A DNA stretch of 64,000 nucleotides, taken from positions 2,537,001 to 2,601,000 of the forward strand of contig CP075895.1 in NCBI GenBank assembly GCA_018604165.1. The letters are read 5' to 3'. This DNA is from Chitinophagaceae bacterium LGM1 (GTDB lineage: Bacteria; Bacteroidota; Bacteroidia; Chitinophagales; Chitinophagaceae). The notes under the pieces were generated by a model. It was given only the letters and a program-made list of their open reading frames with translations, was not told where the DNA came from and ran no database searches. Below, in pieces: positions 46,932-55,347 of this stretch. Positions within the stretch are counted from its first letter, which is position 1. Each line of letters opens with the position of its first letter. The translations under genes were made by a program, and so were the position numbers.

Positions 46932-47459
46932 ATGAGATGCTGGCTATTATTGTTTAGTTTTTTGCTCTCCTGTACTTCTGATGAAGTAGCAAAAAATGCG
47001 GCTCAAAGCCTAAAAGATAGTTCACAAACCCAAGACTATACCGACACAGACGATTCATTAATAAAATTTGACGCACCTGCATTTAATGACTATGCAGTAA
47101 AGGATACTTACGATGGCACTATGGCTAAGGTAAAGCTATACCCATGTACCTATGCAAGACGATATAGAACTGCTATAAGAGAAACCTATCAAGCAGAAAA
47201 AGTGAATTTTGCAGGACATTATTGTTTTGTTTATTGGGGTTGTGGTTCTCCTTGCAAAATGGCAGCTATTGTTGATGCAACTACCGGGATGGTATATGAA
47301 GCACCCTATAGTGCTATGGGTTATGATTTTCGCCAAAATAGCTTTGTGCTTATAGTTAATCCTACGAAAGATGGATTTTACCCATATCACCCGCCTTATG
47401 GCAAACCGGAAGTATGGATTTGGAAAGAAAAGTCAAAAAAGTTTGTGCAGATTAAATAA
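46932..47459 (+). CDS. Lipoprotein of the sigma/anti-sigma operon
   Basis: A 175-residue lipoprotein (start at 46932 giving MRCWLLLFSFLLSC, lipobox LLSC), two bases after the anti-sigma-like stop. The mature part is acidic near the N-terminus (SLKDSSQTQDYTDTDDS) and then beta-rich, with two close cysteines in YWGCGSPCKMAAIVD, which could be a disulfide or metal site. No family is recognised. Its place as third gene of the sigma operon suggests that it senses or repairs something in the envelope, possibly passing a signal to the anti-sigma-like protein (speculation). Confidence 0.78.
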   Translation: MRCWLLLFSFLLSCTSDEVAKNAAQSLKDSSQTQDYTDTDDSLIKFDAPAFNDYAVKDTYDGTMAKVKLYPCTYARRYRTAIRETYQAEKVNFAGHYCFVYWGCGSPCKMAAIVDATTGMVYEAPYSAMGYDFRQNSFVLIVNPTKDGFYPYHPPYGKPEVWIWKEKSKKFVQIK

Positions 47460-47518
47460 GCGCATCTTTATCAGTACTCGGTTAGCATCTCTATTAAAAA
47501 GCGTATTTTGCAGCGTTT

Positions 47519-48736
47519 ATGCATTTAGCAGGTAAAAAAATAACACTGGCAGTAACAGGCAGCATTGCGGCATATAAAACACCGCAGCTTGTGCGTTTGC
47601 TTGTAAAAGCTGGTGCTGAGGTGCGTGTTATTACTACCCGTGCAGCAGAAGATTTTGTAAGTCCGCTTGCATTGGCTACCGTATCAAAACACCCTGTATA
47701 TAGCAATGTAGCAGACGGTGCGGCATGGAACAACCATGTGGAGTTGGGCAGGTGGGCAGATGCCATGCTGGTAGCCCCTTGCAGTGCCAATACCCTTGCA
47801 AAAATGGCTAATGGTATTTGCGATAACCTTGTTTGCGCAGTGTATCTGTCGGCTATATGCCCTGTATTTGTTGCTCCTGCTATGGATGAGGATATGTGGC
47901 TACATACCAGTACTAAAAACAACCTTGACAAAGTGCGTAGCTATGGTAACCAGATTATACCCGTAGCACATGGAGAACTGGCAAGCGGGTTGGTTGGAGA
48001 GGGGCGCATGGCAGAACCTGAAGAATTAGTAAGCCATCTGGAAGGTTACTTTCAAAAAAAAAACAATAGCCCACTAAAAGGCAACCATGTTTTAGTGACT
48101 GCTGGTCCGACTTATGAGCGTATAGACCCTGTGCGCTTTATAGGCAATTTTTCTACCGGCAAAATGGGCATAGCCATTGCTGAAGTACTTGCAGAACAAG
48201 GGGCTAAGGTAACGTTGATATTAGGGCCTACACATTTGCGAACACTAAATCCATCTATCACAACAATATCAGTAGAAAGTGCTGAAGAAATGTATAACAC
48301 CTGTATGCATGCATTTCAGGATGCGGATATAGCTATACTATCGGCTGCTGTTGCTGATTATAAACCTACAGAACGAGCTCCAGAGAAAATAAAAAAGCAG
48401 GGTGGTACGTTAGATATAAAGTTGACAAAGAATAAAGACATATTGGCTACATTGGGTGGATTGAAGAAAGATGGTCAATTGCTGGTTGGCTTTGCATTGG
48501 AAACAACTAACGAACTGAACCATGCTACCGAAAAGATGGAGCGCAAAAAAGCGGATATGATTGTGTTGAATTCGTTAAAAGATACTGGGGCTGGCTTCGG
48601 GCATGATACAAATAAAGTAACTTTAATAGACAAAACGGGGTACAAAGCCGAACTGCCGCTAATGAGCAAACAAGCTGTGGCCGAGGCTATTGTAAACCAT
48701 ATATCGTTGCTGAGAGATGCTGAAAAGACTATTTAG
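47519..48736 (+). CDS. coaBC: Bifunctional phosphopantothenoylcysteine decarboxylase/phosphopantothenate-cysteine ligase
   Basis: CoaBC (Dfp) carries out two steps of coenzyme A synthesis: it joins cysteine to 4'-phosphopantothenate (CoaB) and decarboxylates the product (CoaC). The 405-residue protein has both halves: the flavoprotein CoaC domain (about 1-180) with GSIAAYKTPQLVR, the catalytic histidine in NNHVELGRWAD and PCSANTLAKMANGICDN; and the CoaB domain (about 190-405) with VLVTAGPTYERIDPVRFIGNFSTGKMG and the lysine-rich ITVNxK-like region KIKKQGGTLDIKLTKNKDIL. Its end overlaps the porD-like gene by 20 bp. The typical upstream rpoZ is missing here; the sigma operon lies there instead. 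Confidence 0.96.
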   Translation: MHLAGKKITLAVTGSIAAYKTPQLVRLLVKAGAEVRVITTRAAEDFVSPLALATVSKHPVYSNVADGAAWNNHVELGRWADAMLVAPCSANTLAKMANGICDNLVCAVYLSAICPVFVAPAMDEDMWLHTSTKNNLDKVRSYGNQIIPVAHGELASGLVGEGRMAEPEELVSHLEGYFQKKNNSPLKGNHVLVTAGPTYERIDPVRFIGNFSTGKMGIAIAEVLAEQGAKVTLILGPTHLRTLNPSITTISVESAEEMYNTCMHAFQDADIAILSAAVADYKPTERAPEKIKKQGGTLDIKLTKNKDILATLGGLKKDGQLLVGFALETTNELNHATEKMERKKADMIVLNSLKDTGAGFGHDTNKVTLIDKTGYKAELPLMSKQAVAEAIVNHISLLRDAEKTI

Positions 48737-49634
48737 TACCATATTGATTGCCGCAATGGCAATGACGGGATACACGCAAGAACTGAACTGCAAAGTGAAA
48801 GTGATGCGCGATGCCATACAAGGCATAGACAAAGAAGTGTTTTTGGCTATGGAGCGAAACATACTGGAGTTTATGAACACGCGTAAATGGACGACCGACC
48901 AGTTTCAAAACAACGAGCGCATAGACTGCAATATTCTTATCAACCTCACCAAACAACTTGATCAGGATTTGTTTCAGGCTACTTTTAATATACAGGCATC
49001 GCGCCCGGTCTACAATGCCAGTTATACATCATCTATTGTCAACCATATTGACAAAGAATTTGTGTTTCGTTTCAACCAATTCACCCCACTGCAATTTGAT
49101 GATAACCGCGTAACGGGTAACGACCCGCTGGCATCGAACCTGACAGCTACGCTTGCTTATTACGCTTATTTGGTATTAGGCTTAGACTATGAAAGTTTCT
49201 CGCCAAACGGTGGCAGCGACTTTTTTAAACGTGCACAAAACGTGGTAAACAATGCACCTGAATCGGGTAAAACCATTGTTGGCTGGCGTGCAGTTGATGG
49301 CAATAAAAACAGGTACTGGATAGTAGACCAAATACTGAACCCACGCTTTAAAGAATTCAGGACAGCATGGTACACTATGCACCGAGAAGGACTTGATAAA
49401 ATGTATAATAAACCTGATGAAAGCCGCAAACTGATACTGGAATCATTGCCCAAATTCGTGCAAATAAACAGGGAAAACCCAAGCTCTATATTGTTACAGT
49501 TTTTCTTTAGTGCAAAATCTGATGAGTTTGCCAGCCTGGTATCGCAAGAAGATGCGGGACAAAAAACACAATACATATCTATGCTGCAACAGATAGATGT
49601 ACCCAACATACAGAAATACAACAGCATAAAATAA
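48717..49634 (+). CDS. DUF4835 / PorD-family T9SS-associated protein
   Basis: A 305-residue secreted protein (signal MLKRLFSTILIAAMAMTGYTQ). It opens its mature part with ELNCKVKVMRDAIQGIDKEVFLAMERNILEFMNTRKWT, the hallmark of DUF4835, now often named PorD and linked with the type IX secretion system of Bacteroidota. It sits right after coaBC with a 20-bp overlap, the conserved neighbourhood of this family. The role within the T9SS is not established; other T9SS core genes (porV, sov, gldK-N) are not in the window. A DUF4296-type lipoprotein gene follows after 6 bp. Confidence 0.88.
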   Translation: MLKRLFSTILIAAMAMTGYTQELNCKVKVMRDAIQGIDKEVFLAMERNILEFMNTRKWTTDQFQNNERIDCNILINLTKQLDQDLFQATFNIQASRPVYNASYTSSIVNHIDKEFVFRFNQFTPLQFDDNRVTGNDPLASNLTATLAYYAYLVLGLDYESFSPNGGSDFFKRAQNVVNNAPESGKTIVGWRAVDGNKNRYWIVDQILNPRFKEFRTAWYTMHREGLDKMYNKPDESRKLILESLPKFVQINRENPSSILLQFFFSAKSDEFASLVSQEDAGQKTQYISMLQQIDVPNIQKYNSIK

Positions 49635-49640
49635 GGCAGC

Positions 49641-49997
49641 ATGAAGTGGAGAACCCTGTTTGTATTCGCTTGTGTTTTTATAGCATCATGCAATCTATTT
49701 TCAGATGGTAAAGGCGACGTGATACCGGCAGATAATATGCAGTCTATTCTATCAGACCTACACATTGCAGAAGTATATAGCACTATGGTGAATGACAGCC
49801 TGCATCAGGTACGCGATAAAAACAAAGATTCGCTGGCTGTGTATTACAAGAGCATACTGGAACATCACAAAGTAACCCCCGAACAACTAACAACGAGCAT
49901 TAAGTGGTATAAAATGAATCCCGAAAAGCTCGACTCTGTGTATGCAAATATGATTACTCACTTCAGCAAGCTGGAAAGTGAGTACCCTGTAAAATAA
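49641..49997 (+). CDS. DUF4296 family small lipoprotein
   Basis: A 118-residue lipoprotein (hydrophobic stretch followed by FIASCNLFSDGKGD, lipobox cysteine about residue 16). The remainder is helical with the pattern DNMQSILSDLHIAEVYSTMV and TSIKWYKMNPEKLDSVYANM, matching DUF4296 proteins, which are common in Bacteroidota and uncharacterised. The gene is 6 bp behind porD and likely belongs to its transcript; it converges on the aspartate aminotransferase gene with only 8 bp between. Confidence 0.85.
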   Translation: MKWRTLFVFACVFIASCNLFSDGKGDVIPADNMQSILSDLHIAEVYSTMVNDSLHQVRDKNKDSLAVYYKSILEHHKVTPEQLTTSIKWYKMNPEKLDSVYANMITHFSKLESEYPVK

Positions 49998-50005
49998 GCT
50001 ATTGA

Positions 50006-51196
50006 TTATTGCAATTTTGCGAATGCAGCAGCCATACGTTTCATGGCTTCTTCCAGTTTTTCCATACTAGTGGCGAATGATATACGGATGCAATTTTCGT
50101 TACCAAATGCTGCACCGTTTACTGTGCTGATGTGTGCTGTATGCAATAGATACATACTCAAATCCTCATCGTTGTTGATAACGGTAGTACCATCCGTTTT
50201 GCCGATGAATGAACTGATATTAGGAAATGCATAAAATGCACCTTCCGGCATATTTATTTTGACACCGGGCATTTTTTGCAATTCACCAATCACAAAATCC
50301 CTGCGTTGTCTGAAAGAGGCAGTCATGTTGTGTGTCGGTGCTAAATCGCCCGTTAATGCAGCGATAGATGCGCGTTGTGTGATGGAACTGGTAGCTGATG
50401 TAAACTGCCCTTGTAGTTTTTCGCAAGCCTGTACGATGTCTTTTGGCCCTGCCATATAGCCAAGGCGCCAACCCGTCATGGCAAAACCTTTGGACATACC
50501 GTTTACAATTATCACTCTATCTCTTAATTCAGGGAACTGTGCAATACTTTCGTGTTTACCTGTGTAGTTGATGTATTCATAAATCTCATCGCTGATGATA
50601 GCTACTTGCGGGTGGCGTTTAAAGACCTCTGCTAGTGCAGTCAACTCTGCCTTAGAATACACACTACCAGTTGGATTGCAGGGCGATGAAAATATAAACA
50701 GCTTAGTATCAGGTGTTATTGCTTCTTCCAGTTTTTCTGCAGACAGCTTAAAATCTGTGTCAATAAAGCAATTCACAAATTTTACTTTCCCTTCAGACAA
50801 TTGCACTAACGCGCTATATGTTACCCAATACGGTGTAGGTATAATCACCTCATCACCCGGATTGACGATACTGAGTATGGCATTTGCCAATGATTGTTTA
50901 GCACCTGTTGAAACGATGATTTCATCTATTGCGTAATCCAGATTGTTATCACGCTTCAGTTTATCTGCAATAGCTTGCCTCAATTCAGGATATCCAACTA
51001 CGGGTGTGTATTTGGTAAAGCCCTCTTCCATGGCTTTTGTAGCAGCATCGCATATATGGGCAGGTGTTTTAAAGTCAGGTTCGCCCAAGCTCAGGTCTAT
51101 CACATCAGCCCCTTGTGCTTTCAATTCCCTGCCAAGTTTTGCCATCTTTATCGTCTGCGGCTCCGATATACGGTTCAGCCTATGGGCTAATTGCAT
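50006..51196 (-). CDS. PLP-dependent aspartate aminotransferase (class I/II)
   Basis: A 396-residue fold-type I aminotransferase that most likely moves amino groups between aspartate and 2-oxoglutarate, in the 1-gamma/AspC-like subgroup. Family landmarks: LSLGEPDFKTPAHI near residue 35, TPYWVTYSALVQLSEG, SPCNPTGSVYSKAELTAL (the Asn that binds the PLP ring is nearby), ISDEIYEYINYTG, and the PLP lysine in VNGMSKGFAMTGWRLGY. The C-terminal region (FPNISSFIGKTDGTTV ... CIRISFATSMEKLEEAM) is complete. A TAGATTTG -7 element and a small hairpin lie upstream. Other substrate pairs (for example prephenate) are possible. Confidence 0.93.
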   Translation of the reverse strand: MQLAHRLNRISEPQTIKMAKLGRELKAQGADVIDLSLGEPDFKTPAHICDAATKAMEEGFTKYTPVVGYPELRQAIADKLKRDNNLDYAIDEIIVSTGAKQSLANAILSIVNPGDEVIIPTPYWVTYSALVQLSEGKVKFVNCFIDTDFKLSAEKLEEAITPDTKLFIFSSPCNPTGSVYSKAELTALAEVFKRHPQVAIISDEIYEYINYTGKHESIAQFPELRDRVIIVNGMSKGFAMTGWRLGYMAGPKDIVQACEKLQGQFTSATSSITQRASIAALTGDLAPTHNMTASFRQRRDFVIGELQKMPGVKINMPEGAFYAFPNISSFIGKTDGTTVINNDEDLSMYLLHTAHISTVNGAAFGNENCIRISFATSMEKLEEAMKRMAAAFAKLQ

Positions 51197-51208
51197 ATAA
51201 ATATCCTA

Positions 51209-51231
51209 TGTTGCTTGAAGCAACAAATCTA
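51209..51231 (-). promoter_or_regulatory. Promoter -7 element and leader hairpin of the aminotransferase
   Basis: TAGATTTG on the minus strand (51224-51231) matches TAnnTTTG. It is followed by the hairpin TGTTGC-TTGAA-GCAACA (51209-51225), which would form at the very 5' end of the transcript, 13 bp before the start codon. Confidence 0.4.
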
Positions 51232-51269
51232 CTGAAGAATGCTTGAAAATACGTTTAATAACCTACGCT

Positions 51270-51797
51270 TTACGATGCCGAAGACATGTGCGAGAAAGCA
51301 GATGTAAAGAACGATAGATATAACGCCAGCAATACGATAAGCCCTATCACTACCGATAAGAATACGATTGTTTTCTTATACGCGTTGTTGATGGTCTTAA
51401 CCTTATGCAGTTCGCTTACGTTATTGATGATGTTTTCTGTACGCGAAAAAGCTGTTTCGCCTTTTACCACATAGTCATAAGCACCATATTTCATGCTGTC
51501 TATGGCTACATCTATTTTGTCTTGTCCCGAAAGCATGATAACCTGTGTATCGGGGCTGCGTTCTTTTATCATTTTCAGTATTTCGACACCATTTTTAGCA
51601 TTCGGCAAATGCGCGCTGAGATGGAAGTCTAATACTATTATTTCGGGATTTAGAGAGAGGTTGTTAACCGCTTCTTCACCGTTATCAAATGTTTTGATAT
51701 TATATAAAAATCTTTCAGAAAGATAGTCTTTCAGCATTTCGTTCTGGATGGGTTCGTCATCCACCAGAAACATATAACGAGCGTTTTCAGTAGCCAT
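51270..51797 (-). CDS. Receiver-domain protein with C-terminal membrane helix
   Basis: A 175-residue protein whose first 125 residues are a CheY-like receiver: acidic pocket VDDE (about 12-15), phosphoacceptor Asp 57 in IIVLDFHLS, Ser 90 in MLSGQD, and Lys 112 in VVKGETA. A helical linker is followed by a hydrophobic helix at about 143-165 (VFLSVVIGLIVLLALYLSFF) and a Ser-rich tail, so the receiver would be tethered to the inner membrane. There is no DNA-binding or enzymatic output domain. The hybrid kinase gene is immediately upstream, 93 bp away on the same strand. The membrane anchor is unusual for a receiver; the function is unknown. Confidence 0.85.
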   Translation of the reverse strand: MATENARYMFLVDDEPIQNEMLKDYLSERFLYNIKTFDNGEEAVNNLSLNPEIIVLDFHLSAHLPNAKNGVEILKMIKERSPDTQVIMLSGQDKIDVAIDSMKYGAYDYVVKGETAFSRTENIINNVSELHKVKTINNAYKKTIVFLSVVIGLIVLLALYLSFFTSAFSHMSSAS

Positions 51798-51890
51798 GAG
51801 CTAAAACTTTCAATTTCGTAGTAAAATAGAAAAAATATTCAGAAAATAAAAAGGATGCCTGTCATATACCTGATTATTTGCTATGTGTTC

Positions 51891-54530
51891 TTATATTTTT
51901 CTCAATTCATTAAAGGCTTTTTCGCATACACGCTTTAGGTTAGCAACCAAAGTTGGCAATCTGTCGTAGTGCGCAGACTCTCCTGCTGTTTGCTCTATCA
52001 GAAATATGTGACTTACGTCTTCTTTTACCCCCATATAAGATAATTGCGGCTTCATAGAGTGTGCTGCTATTTTCACAGCACCATAGTCTTTTGTTTGCAA
52101 CGATTGCTCGATGGTTGCCAACAGCTTCGGTCCGTTTTCCAAAAACATGCCTACATACTTAGCCATTTTTTCATCATTGCCGCCTGTAAATTGTTTTAAG
52201 AACTGCATATCCGTAATCACATCGGGCAATGCTGGCATAGCAGGCTCTGCTACAATGGCATTTTTCACCGTATTGCCTGATTTTACGGGAGCCTGCCCCT
52301 CGAGTACAGCATACATTTTCAGCAATAGTTCATCTGCCTGAAAAGGTTTTGAGACATAGGCATTCATCCCTGTTTTGAAATACTGGTCAACATCTTCCTG
52401 TAATACATTAGCTGTCATGGCTATTATCTTCACGTCTTTGGCGGGCGCAGATAAGGTAGTTCTGATGGTGCGGGTAGCTGTAACGCCATCCATAACGGGC
52501 ATTTGTATATCCATCAGCAGCATATCATATTGCTCCTGCTGCACTCTATTTACAGCTTCCTGTCCGTTAACAGCTATATCTATTGTGATGCCTGGCAGTA
52601 ACTCTTTCAGCGTATCTTCCGCCACCATACGGTTAAATTCGTTATCCTCTACTAATAACAGTTTTACTTTGTTCAAGCGTTGCATACTTTGTATATCCAA
52701 TACACTGCTTTGCTCCTCTACAACCTGCACGTCCGATTCTGTAATGGGTATCACTACCGTAAATGTAGTACCTGTGCCCAGTTCACTTGTTACACCTATT
52801 TCGCCACCCATCAATTCTGCAAGCTGTTTGGAAATAGTCAACCCCAAACCTGTACCTCCAAATTTGCGGGCAACGTCTGTGCCTGCCTGTGTAAAACTGT
52901 CAAATATCTTACCTACATAGTCGGGCGATATACCAATACCCGTATCTATTACATCAAATTGCAACCAATATTTTTTGTCAAGTTTTTTCTTAATAGTTAC
53001 CCGTACTTCTACAAAACCTTTTTCGGTAAACTTCAGGGCATTGCCTGCCAGATTAATAAGTATCTGATTGATGCGGGTAGGGTCGCCCATAACGCGCGAT
53101 GGTATGCCATCTTCCACATTCACCCTGAACTCTATACCTTTTTCTTCAGCTTTCAGCATCAGCATATCGCGTACGCTGTTGGCTACTTCGCGTATAGAAA
53201 AATCAGTTTGTTCTATAACAATTTTACCTGCTTCTATTTTAGACAGGTCGAGTATGTCATTAATGATGACAAGCAAATTATCCGCAGATTGCTGTATGGC
53301 TTTCAGGTATTTCATTTGCTCGGGCATCGGTCTTTTGCTCAGCAGCAAGCTCGTCATACCCACAATAGCATTCATGGGTGTGCGTATTTCATGGCTCATG
53401 TTTGCCATGAACTGCTGCTTGAGGTGGGCGGTGCGCTCTGCTACTTCTTTTTCTTTCTGTGCCAGCTCTACCTGCTGGCGTGTTTGCAGGTTGCGTATTT
53501 TATTAAAAGTTGTTTGCTTGAATATCTCTTCTTTTGCTTGTTCATATGCTTTCAGGTGGTGGAATGCTTTGGGTATGTCACCCATATTGTCATACAGCAA
53601 AGAGAGTGCTTCGTGCACACTCATTACATCGTGCTTGCGGCTATACTCGTCAGCCAGTTCAAAAGCGGCGTTCATGTGCTGCAACGATTGGCGATAGTTG
53701 CCCTCGTCCATCATCATACGACCTATATAGAAGTGGCAGATAATCTGCACCTCTACATTGCTCAATTCTTCCGACTGTTTCAGCGCATCAATCAACTGTT
53801 TGCGCGCGTTTTCAAAATCGTGCATTTTATAATACACTTTGCCTAAACCACTGATGGCAAGTGCGTACAAAACAGTATCAGGTTCGCTAAGGCGTAGGTT
53901 CTCTTCAAAATAGCGGAGTGCTTCCTGTAGTTGCTCTTGCTTGAAGTAGATATTACCCAGTATATGATACAATGCATTCAGCCTATGCTGGTCGTGTGCT
54001 TTTTCAAATATCGGCAGGCAGCGTAGCGCGAATTCGAGGGCGTTTTCATAATCATTCAGGTCGTATAGCAGATAGGCAATGCTCGATAAGTTTACGGACT
54101 GTGCTACTTCATCGCCCAACTTTTCGTTGATGCGTAGCGCTGCTTCAAAATGATTGAGCGCATCTGCCAAATCGCCCCTGTCGCGGTATATATACCCGAG
54201 GTTATTCAGCACCCTCGCGCCGAGCGGTTTATTATTAATGTCGCGAGATATTTTCAATGCTTCCTGCAAAATATCCACGCCATCATCATACTCGCCTTGC
54301 TGCCAGTAGCACCAGCCTTTCAGGTTCATGCCTCTACCCTTGCCCAGCCTATAGCCTATAGCTTCGGAACGGCTGATGATTTCATTTGCCATATCCATGG
54401 CTTGCTCTATATCCAGATTCCTCACCTCAACAGCCATTTCAACATACACGTCTATTTTGGCGCGCTCATCTTTCAGCGTGTCGTATTCTTTTTGCAGTTC
54501 TTTATATCGTGGGGTATCCATACCGTACAT
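51891..54530 (-). CDS. Cytoplasmic TPR hybrid histidine kinase (HisKA-HATPase-REC-HPt)
   Basis: An 879-residue hybrid kinase. About 330 N-terminal residues are tetratricopeptide repeats (for example LGARVLNNLGYIYRDRGDLADALNHFEAAL). After a coiled coil comes HisKA with His 380 in MANMSHEIRTPM, the HATPase domain (NLAGNALKFTEKG, DTGIGISPDYVGKIF, GTGLGLTISKQLAE), a receiver with Asp about 675 (MLLMDIQMPVMDGVTA), and a C-terminal HPt domain with the phospho-histidine in IAAHSMKPQLSYMG. No signal peptide or membrane helix is visible, unlike most Bacteroidota TPR kinases. Phosphoryl groups could pass from HPt to the nearby membrane-tethered receiver at 51270 (inference). Confidence 0.93.
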   Translation of the reverse strand: MYGMDTPRYKELQKEYDTLKDERAKIDVYVEMAVEVRNLDIEQAMDMANEIISRSEAIGYRLGKGRGMNLKGWCYWQQGEYDDGVDILQEALKISRDINNKPLGARVLNNLGYIYRDRGDLADALNHFEAALRINEKLGDEVAQSVNLSSIAYLLYDLNDYENALEFALRCLPIFEKAHDQHRLNALYHILGNIYFKQEQLQEALRYFEENLRLSEPDTVLYALAISGLGKVYYKMHDFENARKQLIDALKQSEELSNVEVQIICHFYIGRMMMDEGNYRQSLQHMNAAFELADEYSRKHDVMSVHEALSLLYDNMGDIPKAFHHLKAYEQAKEEIFKQTTFNKIRNLQTRQQVELAQKEKEVAERTAHLKQQFMANMSHEIRTPMNAIVGMTSLLLSKRPMPEQMKYLKAIQQSADNLLVIINDILDLSKIEAGKIVIEQTDFSIREVANSVRDMLMLKAEEKGIEFRVNVEDGIPSRVMGDPTRINQILINLAGNALKFTEKGFVEVRVTIKKKLDKKYWLQFDVIDTGIGISPDYVGKIFDSFTQAGTDVARKFGGTGLGLTISKQLAELMGGEIGVTSELGTGTTFTVVIPITESDVQVVEEQSSVLDIQSMQRLNKVKLLLVEDNEFNRMVAEDTLKELLPGITIDIAVNGQEAVNRVQQEQYDMLLMDIQMPVMDGVTATRTIRTTLSAPAKDVKIIAMTANVLQEDVDQYFKTGMNAYVSKPFQADELLLKMYAVLEGQAPVKSGNTVKNAIVAEPAMPALPDVITDMQFLKQFTGGNDEKMAKYVGMFLENGPKLLATIEQSLQTKDYGAVKIAAHSMKPQLSYMGVKEDVSHIFLIEQTAGESAHYDRLPTLVANLKRVCEKAFNELRKI

Positions 54531-54547
54531 ATCAATAGCTTAAAATT

Positions 54548-54579
54548 AAACACCCCTTGCGGCAATGCAAGGGGTGTTT
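54548..54579 (-). terminator. Terminator of the 2TM gene
   Basis: A 13-bp stem AAACACCCCTTGC / GCAAGGGGTGTTT with a 6-nt loop, followed by a T-containing stretch on the minus strand, 24 bp beyond the 2TM stop and just before the hybrid kinase start. Confidence 0.85.
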
Positions 54580-54603
54580 GTATAATTCAGTAATGTATCT
54601 GTG

Positions 54604-54855
54604 TTAACCGTTCTTTTCCTGACGGCTGTATTCTGCATGACCAGCATCCTCATAACTGGTATATACAGCGCACCAGTGGCCTATTAAAGACAATGCCCAA
54701 GCAGCTATTATCCATGCATGCCAAGGATATGCCCAATGGTGTTTGCCCTGCTCTTTGTGTATCATCACCATGATAACGGTAGCAATGGCAAAAACGATGA
54801 AGTGTACCAAGAATATAGACTTCTGACGGCCAGTTGGTTTTATTTTTTGAGGCAT
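54604..54855 (-). CDS. 2TM domain-containing small membrane protein
   Basis: An 83-residue protein with two hydrophobic helices (about 16-31, SIFLVHFIVFAIATVIMVMI, and about 43-60, AYPWHAWIIAAWALSLIGHW) separated by a basic loop, as in the 2TM family (DUF3021-like short proteins). Positively charged ends at the N-terminus suggest both ends face the cytoplasm. It is not part of a larger operon. Function unknown. Confidence 0.78.
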   Translation of the reverse strand: MPQKIKPTGRQKSIFLVHFIVFAIATVIMVMIHKEQGKHHWAYPWHAWIIAAWALSLIGHWCAVYTSYEDAGHAEYSRQEKNG

Positions 54856-54917
54856 TGTTTTCTCTTAATTTGATTGCAAATATAGTAGCTAAAGCCTTAA
54901 AGTCAAAACGATACGGA

Positions 54918-55238
54918 TTATGCTATTTCAAACCTGCTAATAATAGTTTCATCTGTTTCTGCCATCCTAGCCTCTACTTCTAATGGATTATTACGGTAGC
55001 CATGCCGGATATGGTTCATCACATATAAAAACAAAAACCGCACAAAGCCAAGCCTATGGTATTGTACTACATGCTGCAACTCATGGCGTAGCCACCTTTT
55101 ATCTTCCAAAAAAGCCTGTTTTGTAACACCATGTATATAAATACTGTTGCCAAAAACAATAGCAGCATTGTGAGAATGCAAGAATTTTGCCGCTACTGCC
55201 GCAATCCAAGCACCCTCTGTTACTCGTATCTTGTTCAA
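54918..55238 (-). CDS. Small HExxH protein (DUF4157-like)
   Basis: A 106-residue protein with the motif RHELQHVVQYH, an HExxH zinc-peptidase signature at about residue 52, preceded by SIYIHGVTKQAFLEDKRW. It resembles the short DUF4157-type domain. The remainder includes a charged C-terminus (EVEARMAETDETII). There is no signal peptide. It is small for a complete peptidase, so it could be a zinc-binding remnant, an inactive adaptor or a processed partner. It is divergent from the sortilin-like gene at 55348 across a 109-bp gap. Confidence 0.72.
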   Translation of the reverse strand: MNKIRVTEGAWIAAVAAKFLHSHNAAIVFGNSIYIHGVTKQAFLEDKRWLRHELQHVVQYHRLGFVRFLFLYVMNHIRHGYRNNPLEVEARMAETDETIISRFEIA

Positions 55239-55347
55239 TTAATATTAATTATTTCTGTATTTTCTTTTAAACAACATTAAAAGAAAATTAAAAATGAGCT
55301 ATATTAGCAAATTGTGATTTTTTCGAATAGTTAAAATAACGTTATAA

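Noticed and set aside
52680-53846. Plus-strand open frame of 388 codons inside the TPR hybrid kinase
   Set aside because: Antisense to a complete kinase; composition (Tyr, Phe, His rich) is typical of shadow frames.
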